NCBI RefSeq assembly: GCF_002934665.1
Contig: NZ_NIRS01000006.1
Coordinates: 496,001-560,000, forward strand
Direction: 5' to 3'
Length of the DNA: 64,000 bases
DNA from: Pseudomonas laurylsulfatiphila
Lineage (GTDB): Bacteria; Pseudomonadota; Gammaproteobacteria; Pseudomonadales; Pseudomonadaceae
Part shown: positions 52,969-62,002 of the stretch, one piece after another
How the letters are laid out: each line of letters starts with the position of its first letter
Numbering within the stretch: position 1 is the first letter of the stretch
The notes under the pieces: model-generated
The model's input: only the letters and a program-made list of their open reading frames with translations
Told to the model about the DNA's origin: nothing
The model's database searches: none
Translations under genes and position numbers: made by a program

Positions 52969-53958
52969 TCAGGCAGTGACAATCCGGTTCTTGCCCTCGC
53001 GCTTGGCCTGATACATCGCGGCATCCGCCCGGGAAAACAGGTCCTCCACGTTTTCGTCCGAGGCGCTCAGGCTGGTCAGGCCCTGGCTGACAGTGATGCC
53101 GAACGTCCGGCCTTCATGGTTGAAACTCAACTGCTGAATCTGCCGATGCAGGCGTTCAGCCACTTGCAGGGCCATTTGGGGCGTGCACCCGGGAAACACC
53201 GCAGCAAATTCCTCACCGCCTATGCGCCCGAACAGGTCGCGACGGCGCAGAGCTGCGCGGCCGCTTTCGGCAATGCGTTGCAGCACGTTGTCGCCTTCCT
53301 GGTGACCGTAGGTGTCGTTGATCGTTTTGAAGTCATCAATGTCCAGCATCAGAAACGACAGCGGCTCGCCCTGTTGCCGGGCGTGTGCGAACTCGCGGTG
53401 AGCGCATTCGAAGAAATGATGGCGATTGCTGCTCTGGGTCAGGGCATCGGTGGTGGCCAGGCGATGCAGTTCGGTTTCCATCTGCTTCTTGTGGGTGATG
53501 TCTTCGGCAAAGCCGACGATGATCACCGGTTGCCCCGGCTCGGCCTGGCGATTGATGAAGCATTTGTCGCTGAGCCAGCGCACCTGGCCGTCGGCGGCAA
53601 TGATTCGATACTCGCGGTCTTCGACGGCGCCTTTGTCCAGCACTTCGGCCAGGCTGCGTTCGGCGTAGTCGAGGTCGTCAGGGTGAATGCTGTCGCGCCA
53701 TTGATTGCAGTCGGCCAGCAACAGATCGGCTGAACGGCCAAAGATCCGTTCATAGGCCGGGCTGACGTAAAGCACCCGGCGGGTTTCCCAATCGAATGCC
53801 CACAGCACCGCGTTGACGCTTGCCAGCAAGGTGTTGAACAGCTGTTCCCGTTCGGTCAGGCGTGCGACTTCGCCTTGGGCGTGCATCAGCGCCATCAGGG
53901 TCTGCGCGGCCTCGGGGCAATGTGACGGAGATGAGTCTTGCAGGTTCTTTTGGGCCAT
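52969..53958 (-). CDS. PAS-domain diguanylate cyclase
   Basis: 329 residues from ATG 53958 (MAQKNLQDSSPSHCPE). A PAS/PAC sensor (about 40-165; LLASVNAVLWAFDWETRRVL) precedes a GGDEF domain whose active site is GGEEF at 247-251, competent for c-di-GMP synthesis. No membrane segment or signal, so cytoplasmic. An in-frame Met 17 codons earlier exists but lacks support. Confidence 0.9.
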   Translation of the reverse strand: MAQKNLQDSSPSHCPEAAQTLMALMHAQGEVARLTEREQLFNTLLASVNAVLWAFDWETRRVLYVSPAYERIFGRSADLLLADCNQWRDSIHPDDLDYAERSLAEVLDKGAVEDREYRIIAADGQVRWLSDKCFINRQAEPGQPVIIVGFAEDITHKKQMETELHRLATTDALTQSSNRHHFFECAHREFAHARQQGEPLSFLMLDIDDFKTINDTYGHQEGDNVLQRIAESGRAALRRRDLFGRIGGEEFAAVFPGCTPQMALQVAERLHRQIQQLSFNHEGRTFGITVSQGLTSLSASDENVEDLFSRADAAMYQAKREGKNRIVTA

Positions 53959-54070
53959 CGACACAAATCTCAAAGGGCATGCCGCATGATCGATAGCGGC
54001 CAACACCAAGCCCGCCGGGGATGGCGAAGTGTCTTTGAGATAAGGGTTTCAAGATGAAGTTCCCGCCTTT

Positions 54071-54196
54071 TGTGGCGAGGGAGCTTGCTCCCGCCGGGCG
54101 GTACGTTCAGTTCAGGATAACGCGGGCTGGTAGGAGCCCGGCTTGCCGGCGATAGCGTTTTCCAAGGAGCTATCGCCGGCAAGCCGGCTCCTACAG
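54071..54196. repeat. REP cluster: one single REP and one REPIN
   Basis: A single GAGGGAGCTTGCTCCCGCCG copy (54077-54096) is followed by an inverted GCCGGCTTGCCGGC-type pair (54130-54196). It fills the gap between the cyclase and the desaturase gene. Confidence 0.85.
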
Positions 54197-54208
54197 TGAG
54201 GCTTCCGG

Positions 54209-55393
54209 TCAGACGGCGGCAGGGCGCAGGGAGTAGGTTTTCAACTGATCGGCGAAGTCGCGCAGGGATTGAATCCCGCTGGCTTCGGCTTCGTGCACCC
54301 AATCCTTGATCGCCGCGAGCATGTCGTGGCCATTTGAGCTGGTCTTGACCCAGATCTGTTGCAGGGCCAGGCGTTTCTCGTAGATTACCTTCAGTGCCTG
54401 ACTGTGCTCGAGCATGTTCTGGATGCGTACATGGTGCTTGTCATCCAGCAGGCTGGTCTCTCGCGAAAGCAGGCGTTTGGCCCGGTGGAACTGGTGACGT
54501 ACCGAGTGATCGACCTTTTCCAGCTCTTGCTTGACCAGCGGGCCGATCACCAATTTGCGGTACTGGGCCATGATCTGGAAGCGGTTGTTGAGGATCGCCA
54601 TGGCGGTGTCCATGTCCAGGTTGCCCTTGCCTTCTACGCGATGGGCAATCGGCGCAACCCGTTGAACCTTGGCCAGGCGCAGGAAGCTGAAGACTTTGAT
54701 CCAAGCCCAGCCGAGGTCGAATTCCCACTTCTTCACCGACAGTTTTGCCGAATTAGGGTAGGTGTGATGGTTGTTATGCAGTTCTTCGCCGCCAATCAGG
54801 ATGCCCCATGGCACCAGGTTGGTCGCCGCATCGCGGCATTCGAAGTTGCGGTAGCCGATGGCATGGCCCAGGCCATTGACCACGCCGGCGGCCCACACCG
54901 GGATCCACATCATCTGGATGGCCCAGATGGTGATGCCGATGGTGCCGAACAGCAGCAGGTCGATAACGGCCATGATCGCCACACCCAGCAGCGGGAAGCG
55001 GCTGTAGAGGTTGCGCTCGATCCAGTCTTCGGGGCAGTTCTTGCCGTAGATGCGCAGCGTCTCGGGGTTTTCCGCTTCGGCGCGGTACAGCTCGGCGCCT
55101 TTGCGCAGCACCGTGGACAGCCCCTTGATGACCGGGCTGTGCGGATCATCGACGGTTTCGCATTTGGCGTGATGCTTGCGGTGGATGGCCGTCCACTCGC
55201 GGGTGTTCTGCGCCGTGGTCAGCCACAGCCAGAAACGGAAGAAATGCTTGAGGCCCCCATTCAGCTCCAGGGAGCGGTGGGCCGAGTAACGATGCAGATA
55301 GACCGTAACGGCGATGATCGTGACGTGGGTCATCAGCAGGGTGACTGCTACCAGTGACCAGGCCGACAAGCCAAGTAAACCTTCGTACCACAT
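54209..55393 (-). CDS. desA: Fatty-acid delta-9 desaturase (DesA-like)
   Basis: 394 residues from ATG 55393 (MWYEGLLGLSAWSLVAV). Membrane-bound di-iron desaturase with the three His boxes: HRYSAH (34-39), HRKHH (71-75) and HNNHH near 218. Hydrophobic helices frame the boxes. It probably introduces double bonds into phospholipid acyl chains and so adjusts fluidity. Next to a PAS-GGDEF-EAL gene and oscA, as in P. aeruginosa (PA0286-PA0284), from memory. The C-terminal 100 residues form a charged helical tail. Confidence 0.88.
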   Translation of the reverse strand: MWYEGLLGLSAWSLVAVTLLMTHVTIIAVTVYLHRYSAHRSLELNGGLKHFFRFWLWLTTAQNTREWTAIHRKHHAKCETVDDPHSPVIKGLSTVLRKGAELYRAEAENPETLRIYGKNCPEDWIERNLYSRFPLLGVAIMAVIDLLLFGTIGITIWAIQMMWIPVWAAGVVNGLGHAIGYRNFECRDAATNLVPWGILIGGEELHNNHHTYPNSAKLSVKKWEFDLGWAWIKVFSFLRLAKVQRVAPIAHRVEGKGNLDMDTAMAILNNRFQIMAQYRKLVIGPLVKQELEKVDHSVRHQFHRAKRLLSRETSLLDDKHHVRIQNMLEHSQALKVIYEKRLALQQIWVKTSSNGHDMLAAIKDWVHEAEASGIQSLRDFADQLKTYSLRPAAV

Positions 55394-55522
55394 AGGCTGT
55401 AGGGCCCTCGATAAAGAAAAAAACAGCCGTTGCATTATCACTAAGCCCACACAGAAAACCAGTCGCCCTTTCAGATAAGAGTGGCTGGATGTGTCTTTAA
55501 ACTATAATTCCAACCTTTTCGT

Positions 55523-57460
55523 ATGGACATGGATTGCCGGATGCTTGCCACCTATCGCGATGCCTTGCGTGCAGCGCTGCTCTATCTGTTGCTTTCTGTG
55601 GTTTGGCTGCAGATCAGTGGCTATTTATTAAACAGTTTCTTCGATAGCTCGGAAGAGCTATTGCGGTGGCAACTGATCAACGGTTATGCCTGGGTGGTGC
55701 TAAGTGCCGGGTTGATCTTCATCGCCCGTGCGCGACTGCTTCGTTGCCTCGGGGTTGGCGCCAAACTGCGTGAGCGTAGCGAAGATCGCGAGCGCTTGCG
55801 TCAAGCCGCCGCTGTGTTCGACTGCACTCGCGAAGGGGTGTTGGTCACCAATTGCGAAGGCTTGATTGTCCATGTCAACCGGGCGTTCATGGAGATCACC
55901 GGCTATCAAAGTGAAGAAGTCCTGGGCCAGCGCCCCAGTCTGTTCAAGTCTGGCCGTCATCCAGCGGATTTCTACCGGGCCATGTTCGCCACGCTCGACA
56001 GTGCGGGGGAGTGGAGCGGGGAGATCTGGAACCGCCGTAAAAGCGGTGAAATCTACCCGCAATGGCAGACTATCCGCGTCATTCACGACGATCATGGGCG
56101 ACGTAACCAATACGTGGCAGTTTTTTCCGACATCAGTGCGATCAAGGACTCCGAGCATGAGCTGATGCACCTGGCTCACCACGATCCGCTGACCGATCTG
56201 CCCAATCGGCTGCTGTTCACCGACCGAGTCGAGCAGGCCCTGACATCGGCGCAGATCCACAAGCGTGGCTGCGCGTTGCTGATGATCGATCTGGACCACT
56301 TCAAGATGATCAACGACAGCCTCGGGCACACCATTGGGGATCATTTGCTCAAGGCCGTAGCCGGGCGCCTGAAAGGTATGTTCGACCCCGGTATTACCCT
56401 GGCTCGGCTGGGCGGCGACGAGTTTGCCGTGCTGGCCGAATGCTGTCCGCAGCTGGTCCAGGCGGCTGCGCTGGCGCAACGGATCATCAACGGACTGAAA
56501 GAGCCGTTTGCTATCGATGGACATCAGTTGTTCATCAACACCAGCATTGGCATCAGCCTGTTCCCCAGCGATGCCTTGAGCGTTGAACAATTGTTGCGTA
56601 ACGCCGACTCGGCGCTGTTCAAGGCCAAAAGCACCGGTCGCAATGACTACGCGCTCTACACCGAAGAATTGACCGCCCATGCTCAACAAAGGGTCGAGAT
56701 CGCCTTCGAATTGCGCCGTGCCCTGGACCAGCAGGAATTGCAGGTTTATTACCAGCCGGTACACGACCTCAAGACCAGCCGCCTGATAGGTGTCGAGGCG
56801 CTGGTGCGTTGGCAGCACCCGCAGCGGGGGCTGGTGTCTCCGGCGGAATTCATTCCGGTCGCCGAACGAACCGGTCTGATTGCCGAAATCGATGCCTGGG
56901 TCATGGCGCAGGCGTGCCGGCAGATGTGTCAGTGGCAGCGGGACGGTGTGGTGCTGTCGTTTGTGGCGGTCAACGTTTCTTCGCGCCTGTTCGCCCGTCG
57001 CGAGTTGTATCAGCAGGTGGCGCAGGTGCTGCACGAAACCGGGTTGGAACCGGCCTGTCTGGAACTGGAAGTGACCGAAAGCGCGGTGATGGACGATCCG
57101 GAAGTCGCGCTGGAACAAATGCATCGCCTGCGCGAGTTGGGTGTACGCCTGGCCATTGATGACTTCGGCACGGGTTACTCATCGCTGTTGCGGCTCAAGC
57201 GCCTGCCGGTGCAAAAACTGAAAATCGACCAGGGTTTCGTCGCCGGATTGCCGTGGGACGAGGATGATGCGGCGATCTCGCGGGTGATCATCGCCCTGGC
57301 CCAAAGCATGGGCATGCAGGTTCATGCCGAAGGGATCGAGCAGGTCGAACAGGCGGCTTTCCTCCTCGAACAGGGCTGTGATCTGGGGCAGGGCTACTGG
57401 TTCGGTCGGCCGCTGCCGGCGGCGCAGCTGGATTGGATGCATGTGCCCGTCGTCCACTAA
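55523..57460 (+). CDS. Membrane PAS-GGDEF-EAL protein
   Basis: 645 residues. Two N-terminal membrane segments (about 15-34 and 50-70) with a short periplasmic loop, a PAS domain (about 95-215), a GGDEF domain with RLGGDEFAVL (GGDEF about 298-302) and an EAL domain with IGVEALVRW (about 424) and DDFGTGYSSLLRLKRLP. Both catalytic motifs are intact, so it may both make and break c-di-GMP or have one active side. Divergent from desA, 129 bp apart. Confidence 0.92.
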   Translation: MDMDCRMLATYRDALRAALLYLLLSVVWLQISGYLLNSFFDSSEELLRWQLINGYAWVVLSAGLIFIARARLLRCLGVGAKLRERSEDRERLRQAAAVFDCTREGVLVTNCEGLIVHVNRAFMEITGYQSEEVLGQRPSLFKSGRHPADFYRAMFATLDSAGEWSGEIWNRRKSGEIYPQWQTIRVIHDDHGRRNQYVAVFSDISAIKDSEHELMHLAHHDPLTDLPNRLLFTDRVEQALTSAQIHKRGCALLMIDLDHFKMINDSLGHTIGDHLLKAVAGRLKGMFDPGITLARLGGDEFAVLAECCPQLVQAAALAQRIINGLKEPFAIDGHQLFINTSIGISLFPSDALSVEQLLRNADSALFKAKSTGRNDYALYTEELTAHAQQRVEIAFELRRALDQQELQVYYQPVHDLKTSRLIGVEALVRWQHPQRGLVSPAEFIPVAERTGLIAEIDAWVMAQACRQMCQWQRDGVVLSFVAVNVSSRLFARRELYQQVAQVLHETGLEPACLELEVTESAVMDDPEVALEQMHRLRELGVRLAIDDFGTGYSSLLRLKRLPVQKLKIDQGFVAGLPWDEDDAAISRVIIALAQSMGMQVHAEGIEQVEQAAFLLEQGCDLGQGYWFGRPLPAAQLDWMHVPVVH

Positions 57461-57469
57461 AACGATACC

Positions 57470-57550
57470 TGTAGGAGCTGGCTTGCCAGCGATAGCGGCC
57501 TTGGGTCTACGCAATATTTGAGGTCCCCTCGCCGGCAAGCCGGCTCCTAC
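57470..57550. repeat. Mixed REPIN
   Basis: The left arm is the CTGGCTTGCCAG type and the right arm the GCCGGCAAGCCGGC type, so the two halves are not identical. About 40 bp between. Confidence 0.85.
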
Positions 57551-57620
57551 TGGTCGTCTTTGCCCCTTTATCCCTCGCAAAGCCTTGTCCCGCCAGATAA
57601 TGTTTTCTGGTTATATAAAC

Positions 57621-57664
57621 ATTCTTAAATAGTCTTTTTAAGAATATCCAGACCTCACTAGTAT
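57621..57664 (+). promoter_or_regulatory. oscA promoter with a 25-bp inverted repeat
   Basis: ATTCTTAAA (57621-57629) - TAGTCTT - TTTAAGAAT (57637-57645): perfect 9-bp arms, followed by a -10-like TAGTAT (57659-57664) and no good -35. The repeat overlaps the -35 position, as expected of an activator site. Because the genes serve sulfur supply, CysB is the first candidate; this is inference. Confidence 0.6.
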
Positions 57665-57727
57665 TGCTCCCAAGCCGCAAGCAGTGCCGACACTGCGAGG
57701 CAATCTCTCAGTTGAAGGAGCAGCAAC

Positions 57728-57910
57728 ATGAGCGCATCCCTGCGTAGCGTCGACGGTCAAGACGAAGCCACCATCCTGCGTGAAATCCAGAGCGCCCTGC
57801 GCGACCTGCGGTTTGGTGCCGTGGAAATCACTGTGCACAACGCGCAGGTGGTGCAGATCGAACGCAAAGAAAAATTCCGTTTGCAGCAGCCAGGCAACAA
57901 GCCGGGCTGA
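57728..57910 (+). CDS. oscA: Small organosulfur-use protein OscA (DUF2292)
   Basis: 60 residues (MSASLRSVDGQDEATILREI...), with the conserved core LRFGAVEITVHNAQVVQIER. The family (YezD/DUF2292) is a sulfur-starvation small protein; in pseudomonads oscA is required for use of organosulfur compounds and chromate tolerance. It heads the oscA-sbp-cysT-cysW-cysA locus; an AAGGAG site precedes the ATG by 6 bp. Confidence 0.88.
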   Translation: MSASLRSVDGQDEATILREIQSALRDLRFGAVEITVHNAQVVQIERKEKFRLQQPGNKPG

Positions 57911-57925
57911 AGTGGATCGCAGCCT

Positions 57926-57955
57926 CTGTAGGAGCTGCCGAAGGCTGCGATCTTT
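57926..57955 (+). repeat. Single REP between oscA and sbp
   Basis: TGTAGGAGCTGCCGAAGGCT with tail GCGATCTTTG; a partial inverse (GGATCGCAGCC) precedes it directly. It sits in the oscA-sbp gap. Confidence 0.8.
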
Positions 57956-58024
57956 GAACCGGCAACGCGATTCCAGAAATCCATAAAAAAAGCCAACAAA
58001 CCAAGAATTCCAGGAGCTTTCACC

Positions 58025-59038
58025 ATGTCGTCGATTCGTCATTTCGCTTTGGCCGCCCTGGCTAGCGCCCTTTTTGCCGGTTCCGCAGTTGCCAAGGACT
58101 ACGAACTGCTCAACGTGTCGTACGACCCGACCCGTGAGCTGTACCAGGACTACAACGCCGAATTCGTGAAGTTCTGGCAAAAGGAACATGCCGGCGACAC
58201 CGTGAAAATCCAGCAATCCCATGGTGGCTCGGGCAAGCAAGGCCGGGCGGTGATCGATGGCCTGCGCGCCGACGTCGTGACCCTGGCCCTGGCCGGTGAC
58301 ATCGACGAAATCGCCAAACTCGGCAAGACCCTGCCGGCGGACTGGCAAAAGCGCCTGCCCGACGCAAGCACGCCTTACACCTCGACCATCGTGTTCCTGG
58401 TGCGCAAGGGCAACCCTAAAGGCATCAAGGACTGGGGTGACCTGGTCAAGAATGACGTTTCGGTGATCACGCCGAACCCGAAAACCTCCGGCGGTGCGCG
58501 CTGGAACTTCCTCGCGGCCTGGGCCTATGGCCTCAAAGCCAATGGCGGTGACGAAGCCAAGGCCAAGGAGTACGTACAAACCCTGTTCAAGCACGTGCCT
58601 GTGCTGGACACCGGCGCTCGCGGCTCGACCATTACCTTCGTCAACAACGGCCAGGGCGACGTGTTGCTGGCCTGGGAAAACGAAGCCTTCCTGGCCCTGA
58701 AAGAAGAGGGCGGCGCCGACAAATTCGACATCGTCGTGCCTTCGCTGTCGATCCTCGCCGAGCCACCGGTGGCGGTGGTCGACAAGAATGCCGAGAAAAA
58801 GGGCAACGAGCAGATCGCCGAGGCCTACCTCAAGCACCTGTACAGCCCGGCCGGCCAGGAAATCGCGGCGAAGAATTTCTATCGCCCGCGTGACAAGGAC
58901 GTGGCCGCCAAGTACGCCCAGCAGTTCCCGAAACTGGAGCTGGTGAGCATCGACAAGGACTTCGGCGGCTGGAAAACAGCACAGCCGAAATTCTTCAACG
59001 ACGGCGGGGTGTTCGACCAGATCTACCAGGCGCAGTAA
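58025..59038 (+). CDS. sbp: Periplasmic sulfate-binding protein
   Basis: 337 residues. Signal peptide of about 23 residues ending FAGSAVA; mature start KDYELLNVSYDPTREL, the family signature. Further boxes: QSHGGSGKQ, TPNPKTSGGARWNFLAAW. It delivers sulfate (or thiosulfate) to CysTWA. Confidence 0.96.
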   Translation: MSSIRHFALAALASALFAGSAVAKDYELLNVSYDPTRELYQDYNAEFVKFWQKEHAGDTVKIQQSHGGSGKQGRAVIDGLRADVVTLALAGDIDEIAKLGKTLPADWQKRLPDASTPYTSTIVFLVRKGNPKGIKDWGDLVKNDVSVITPNPKTSGGARWNFLAAWAYGLKANGGDEAKAKEYVQTLFKHVPVLDTGARGSTITFVNNGQGDVLLAWENEAFLALKEEGGADKFDIVVPSLSILAEPPVAVVDKNAEKKGNEQIAEAYLKHLYSPAGQEIAAKNFYRPRDKDVAAKYAQQFPKLELVSIDKDFGGWKTAQPKFFNDGGVFDQIYQAQ

Positions 59039-59057
59039 TCTTAAATAGCCATCAATG

Positions 59058-59084
59058 AGCACCCATGCAGTCAGCCTGGGTGCT
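59058..59084 (+). promoter_or_regulatory. Hairpin after sbp
   Basis: AGCACCCA - TGCAGTCAGCC - TGGGTGCT, 8-bp stem, no T-run, 19 bp after the sbp stop. It may protect the sbp message so that the binding protein is made in excess over the permeases. Confidence 0.5.
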
Positions 59085-59089
59085 TAACC

Positions 59090-59180
59090 TGTGGGAGCGA
59101 GCCTGCTCGCGAAGGCGGTGTTTCAGTCGACAGGGATGTTGACGGGTACTCCTCCTTCGCGAGCAGGCTCGCTCTCACAG
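59090..59180. repeat. REPIN (GAGCCTGCTCGC type)
   Basis: TGTGGGAGCGAGCCTGCTCG and the reverse copy CGAGCAGGCTCGCTCTCACA, about 40 bp apart, inside the sbp-cysT gap. Confidence 0.9.
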
Positions 59181-59219
59181 GGATGGTTTTAGCGGAACGC
59201 TTTTTAACCAAGGACTTTT

Positions 59220-60038
59220 ATGTCGCGTCGTATCTCCCCCGTCATACCCGGCTTCGGGCTGACGCTGGGCTACACCTTGGTGTACCTCAGCCTGATTGTG
59301 CTCATACCACTGGCGGCGATGTTCGTGCATGCCGCTCAACTCACCTGGGATCAGTTCTGGGCAATCATCTCGGCGCCACGGGTGCTGGCGGCGCTGAAGC
59401 TCAGTTTCGGCACAGCCCTGTGTGCCGCAATCATCAACGGCATCATCGGCACGCTGCTGGCCTGGGTATTAGTGCGCTATACCTTCCCTGGACGAAAAGT
59501 GATCGACGCAATGATCGACTTGCCGTTCGCATTGCCCACGGCGGTGGCCGGTATTGCACTGACAGCGTTGTACACCCCTACCGGTCTGGTCGGTCAGTTT
59601 GCAGCGGATCTGGGTTTCAAGATCGCCTACACCCCTCTGGGCATCACCCTTGCCCTCACTTTTGTGACACTTCCATTCGTAGTACGTACCGTACAGCCAG
59701 TATTGGCGGACATTCCTCGTGAAGTCGAAGAAGCAGCGGCGTGCCTGGGGGCGAAGCCATTGCAGGTTTTCCGCCATATCCTGCTGCCGGCACTGCTTCC
59801 GGCATGGCTGACCGGTTTCGCGTTGGCCTTTGCCCGCGGGGTTGGCGAGTACGGTTCGGTGATTTTCATCGCCGGCAACATGCCGATGAAAACCGAGATT
59901 CTGCCGCTGCTGATCATGGTCAAACTCGACCAATACGATTACACCGGCGCTACCTCCATTGGTGTACTGATGCTGGTGGTTTCCTTCGTCCTGTTGCTGC
60001 TGATCAACTTGTTGCAGCGACGCATCGAAACCCCATAA
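59220..60038 (+). CDS. cysT: Sulfate ABC transporter permease CysT
   Basis: 272 residues, about six membrane segments (GFGLTLGYTLVYLSLIVLI and others). The EAA-loop for contact with CysA is EVEEAAACLGAKPLQVFRHI (about 168-187). A sulfate-permease channel subunit paired with CysW, 12 bp upstream of it. Confidence 0.95.
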   Translation: MSRRISPVIPGFGLTLGYTLVYLSLIVLIPLAAMFVHAAQLTWDQFWAIISAPRVLAALKLSFGTALCAAIINGIIGTLLAWVLVRYTFPGRKVIDAMIDLPFALPTAVAGIALTALYTPTGLVGQFAADLGFKIAYTPLGITLALTFVTLPFVVRTVQPVLADIPREVEEAAACLGAKPLQVFRHILLPALLPAWLTGFALAFARGVGEYGSVIFIAGNMPMKTEILPLLIMVKLDQYDYTGATSIGVLMLVVSFVLLLLINLLQRRIETP

Positions 60039-60050
60039 GGAGGCGCACCC

Positions 60051-60920
60051 ATGTCCCAATCGTCTATTGCTGCCGCCTCCTCGAACGCTGCCCGCCGTGG
60101 CAGTGCGACTTCGCGGCGAATCCTGATCGGCCTTGGCTGGCTGATTTTTGCCCTGTTCCTGCTGCTGCCGCTGTTCATCGTGGTGTCCCAGGGCCTGAAG
60201 CTCGGCCTCGGTGCGTTCTTCACCGCGATCTTTGAGCCGGACGCGCTATCGGCACTGAAACTCACGGTCATCGCCGTACTGATTTCGGTGCCGCTGAACC
60301 TGGTGTTCGGCGTCAGCGCCGCGTGGTGCGTGAGCAAGTACTCGTTCCGCGGCAAGAGCATGCTGGTGACGCTGATCGACCTGCCGTTCTCGGTGTCGCC
60401 GGTAATTGCCGGTCTGGTCTATGTGCTGATGTTCGGCGCCCAGGGCCTGTTCGGCCCATGGCTGCAGGATCACGACATCCAGATCGTCTTCGCCCTGCCG
60501 GGCATCGTGTTGGCGACGATTTTCGTCACCGTGCCGTTCGTGGCCCGCGAACTGATCCCGCTGATGCAGGAACAAGGCACTCAGGAAGAGGAGGCCGCGC
60601 GTCTGCTCGGCGCCAATGGCTGGCAGATGTTCTGGCACGTCACCGTACCCAACATCAAATGGGGCCTGATCTACGGCGTGGTGTTGTGTACTGCGCGGGC
60701 CATGGGTGAATTCGGTGCGGTGTCGGTGGTTTCCGGGCACATTCGCGGGGTGACCAACACCCTGCCGTTGCACGTCGAGATCCTCTACAACGAATACAAC
60801 CACGTGGCCGCGTTCGCCGTGGCGAGCCTGTTGCTGATCCTGGCGCTCTTCATCCTGCTGCTCAAGCAGTGGAGCGAAAACCGTATTAACCGCCTGCGCG
60901 CCAGCGCCGCGGAGGAATAA
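60051..60920 (+). CDS. cysW: Sulfate ABC transporter permease CysW
   Basis: 289 residues. A hydrophilic N-terminus (MSQSSIAAASSNAARRG) then six membrane helices; the EAA-loop is EEEAARLLGANGWQMFWHVT. Second permease of the sulfate importer; 3 bp before cysA, so the two are translated together. An AAGGAGG site precedes the start. Confidence 0.95.
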   Translation: MSQSSIAAASSNAARRGSATSRRILIGLGWLIFALFLLLPLFIVVSQGLKLGLGAFFTAIFEPDALSALKLTVIAVLISVPLNLVFGVSAAWCVSKYSFRGKSMLVTLIDLPFSVSPVIAGLVYVLMFGAQGLFGPWLQDHDIQIVFALPGIVLATIFVTVPFVARELIPLMQEQGTQEEEAARLLGANGWQMFWHVTVPNIKWGLIYGVVLCTARAMGEFGAVSVVSGHIRGVTNTLPLHVEILYNEYNHVAAFAVASLLLILALFILLLKQWSENRINRLRASAAEE

Positions 60921-60923
60921 TTC

Positions 60924-61913
60924 ATGTCGATCGAAGTGCGTAACGTCAGCAAGAATTTCAACGCGTTCAAGGCGCTGGACAACATCAGCCTGGACATCCA
61001 GAGCGGCGAACTCGTCGCGTTGCTCGGTCCGTCGGGCTGCGGCAAGACCACGCTGCTGCGGATCATTGCCGGCCTGGAAACCCCGGACAAGGGCAACATC
61101 GTGTTCCACGGTGAAGACGTTTCCGGCCACGACGTGCGGGATCGCAACGTCGGTTTCGTGTTCCAGCACTACGCCTTGTTCCGTCACATGACGGTGTTCG
61201 ACAACGTCGCGTTCGGCCTGCGCATGAAGCCGAAAAACCAGCGTCCGAGCGAAAGCCAGATCGCAACCAAGGTTCACGAACTGTTGAACATGGTGCAATT
61301 GGACTGGTTGTCGGATCGCTACCCGGAGCAACTCTCCGGCGGTCAGCGTCAGCGCATTGCCTTGGCGCGGGCGCTGGCGGTGGAGCCGAAAGTGCTGCTG
61401 CTCGACGAACCTTTCGGCGCCCTCGACGCCAAGGTTCGTAAAGAGCTGCGCCGCTGGTTGGCGCGTCTGCACGAAGACATCAACCTGACCTCGGTGTTCG
61501 TGACCCACGACCAGGAAGAAGCGATGGAAGTTGCCGACCGTATCGTGGTGATGAACAAGGGCGTGATCGAGCAGATCGGCTCACCGGGCGACGTCTACGA
61601 AAACCCGGCCAGCGATTTCGTCTATCACTTCCTCGGTGATTCGAACCGCCTGCACCTGGGCGAAGACAACCACGTGCTGTTCCGCCCGCACGAAGTGTCG
61701 CTGTCGCGCCATGAACTGGAAGATCACCACGCGGCCGAAGTGCGCGATATTCGTCCATTGGGCGCGACAACGCGGGTGACGCTGAAGGTCGAAGGGCAGA
61801 GCGATCTGATCGAGGCCGAGGTGGTCAAGGATCACGACAGCCTGATCGGGTTGGCGAAGGGTGAAACGCTGTTCTTCAAGCCGAAGGTCTGGCAGAAAGT
61901 CGCCAACATCTAA
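60924..61913 (+). CDS. cysA: Sulfate/thiosulfate ABC transporter ATPase CysA
   Basis: 329 residues. Walker A GPSGCGKT at 35-42, signature LSGGQRQRIA near 135, Walker B VLLLDEPFGALDAK, H-loop FVTHDQEEAME, and a C-terminal TOBE-type regulatory domain (about 235-329). It powers CysT/CysW with Sbp. Confidence 0.97.
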   Translation: MSIEVRNVSKNFNAFKALDNISLDIQSGELVALLGPSGCGKTTLLRIIAGLETPDKGNIVFHGEDVSGHDVRDRNVGFVFQHYALFRHMTVFDNVAFGLRMKPKNQRPSESQIATKVHELLNMVQLDWLSDRYPEQLSGGQRQRIALARALAVEPKVLLLDEPFGALDAKVRKELRRWLARLHEDINLTSVFVTHDQEEAMEVADRIVVMNKGVIEQIGSPGDVYENPASDFVYHFLGDSNRLHLGEDNHVLFRPHEVSLSRHELEDHHAAEVRDIRPLGATTRVTLKVEGQSDLIEAEVVKDHDSLIGLAKGETLFFKPKVWQKVANI

Positions 61914-61922
61914 AGCCAAAGC

Positions 61923-61998
61923 TTCGCGAGCAGGCTCGCTCCCACAGTGGATTTGTGAACTACGCAAATCAGTGTGGGAGCGAGCCTGCTCGCGATTG
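61923..61998. repeat. REPIN (GAGCAGGCTCGC type)
   Basis: TCGCGAGCAGGCTCGCTCCC and its reverse complement, about 25 bp apart, between the convergent cysA and DUF962 genes. Confidence 0.9.
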
Positions 61999-62002
61999 CT
62001 AT

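Noticed and set aside
53959..54009. 17-codon extension of the diguanylate cyclase
   Set aside because: No ribosome-binding site; a REP region is immediately upstream and the Met at 53958 fits a cytoplasmic protein.
57926..57955. Terminator between oscA and sbp
   Set aside because: It is a single REP with an imperfect inverse, without a T-run; oscA and sbp can be cotranscribed.
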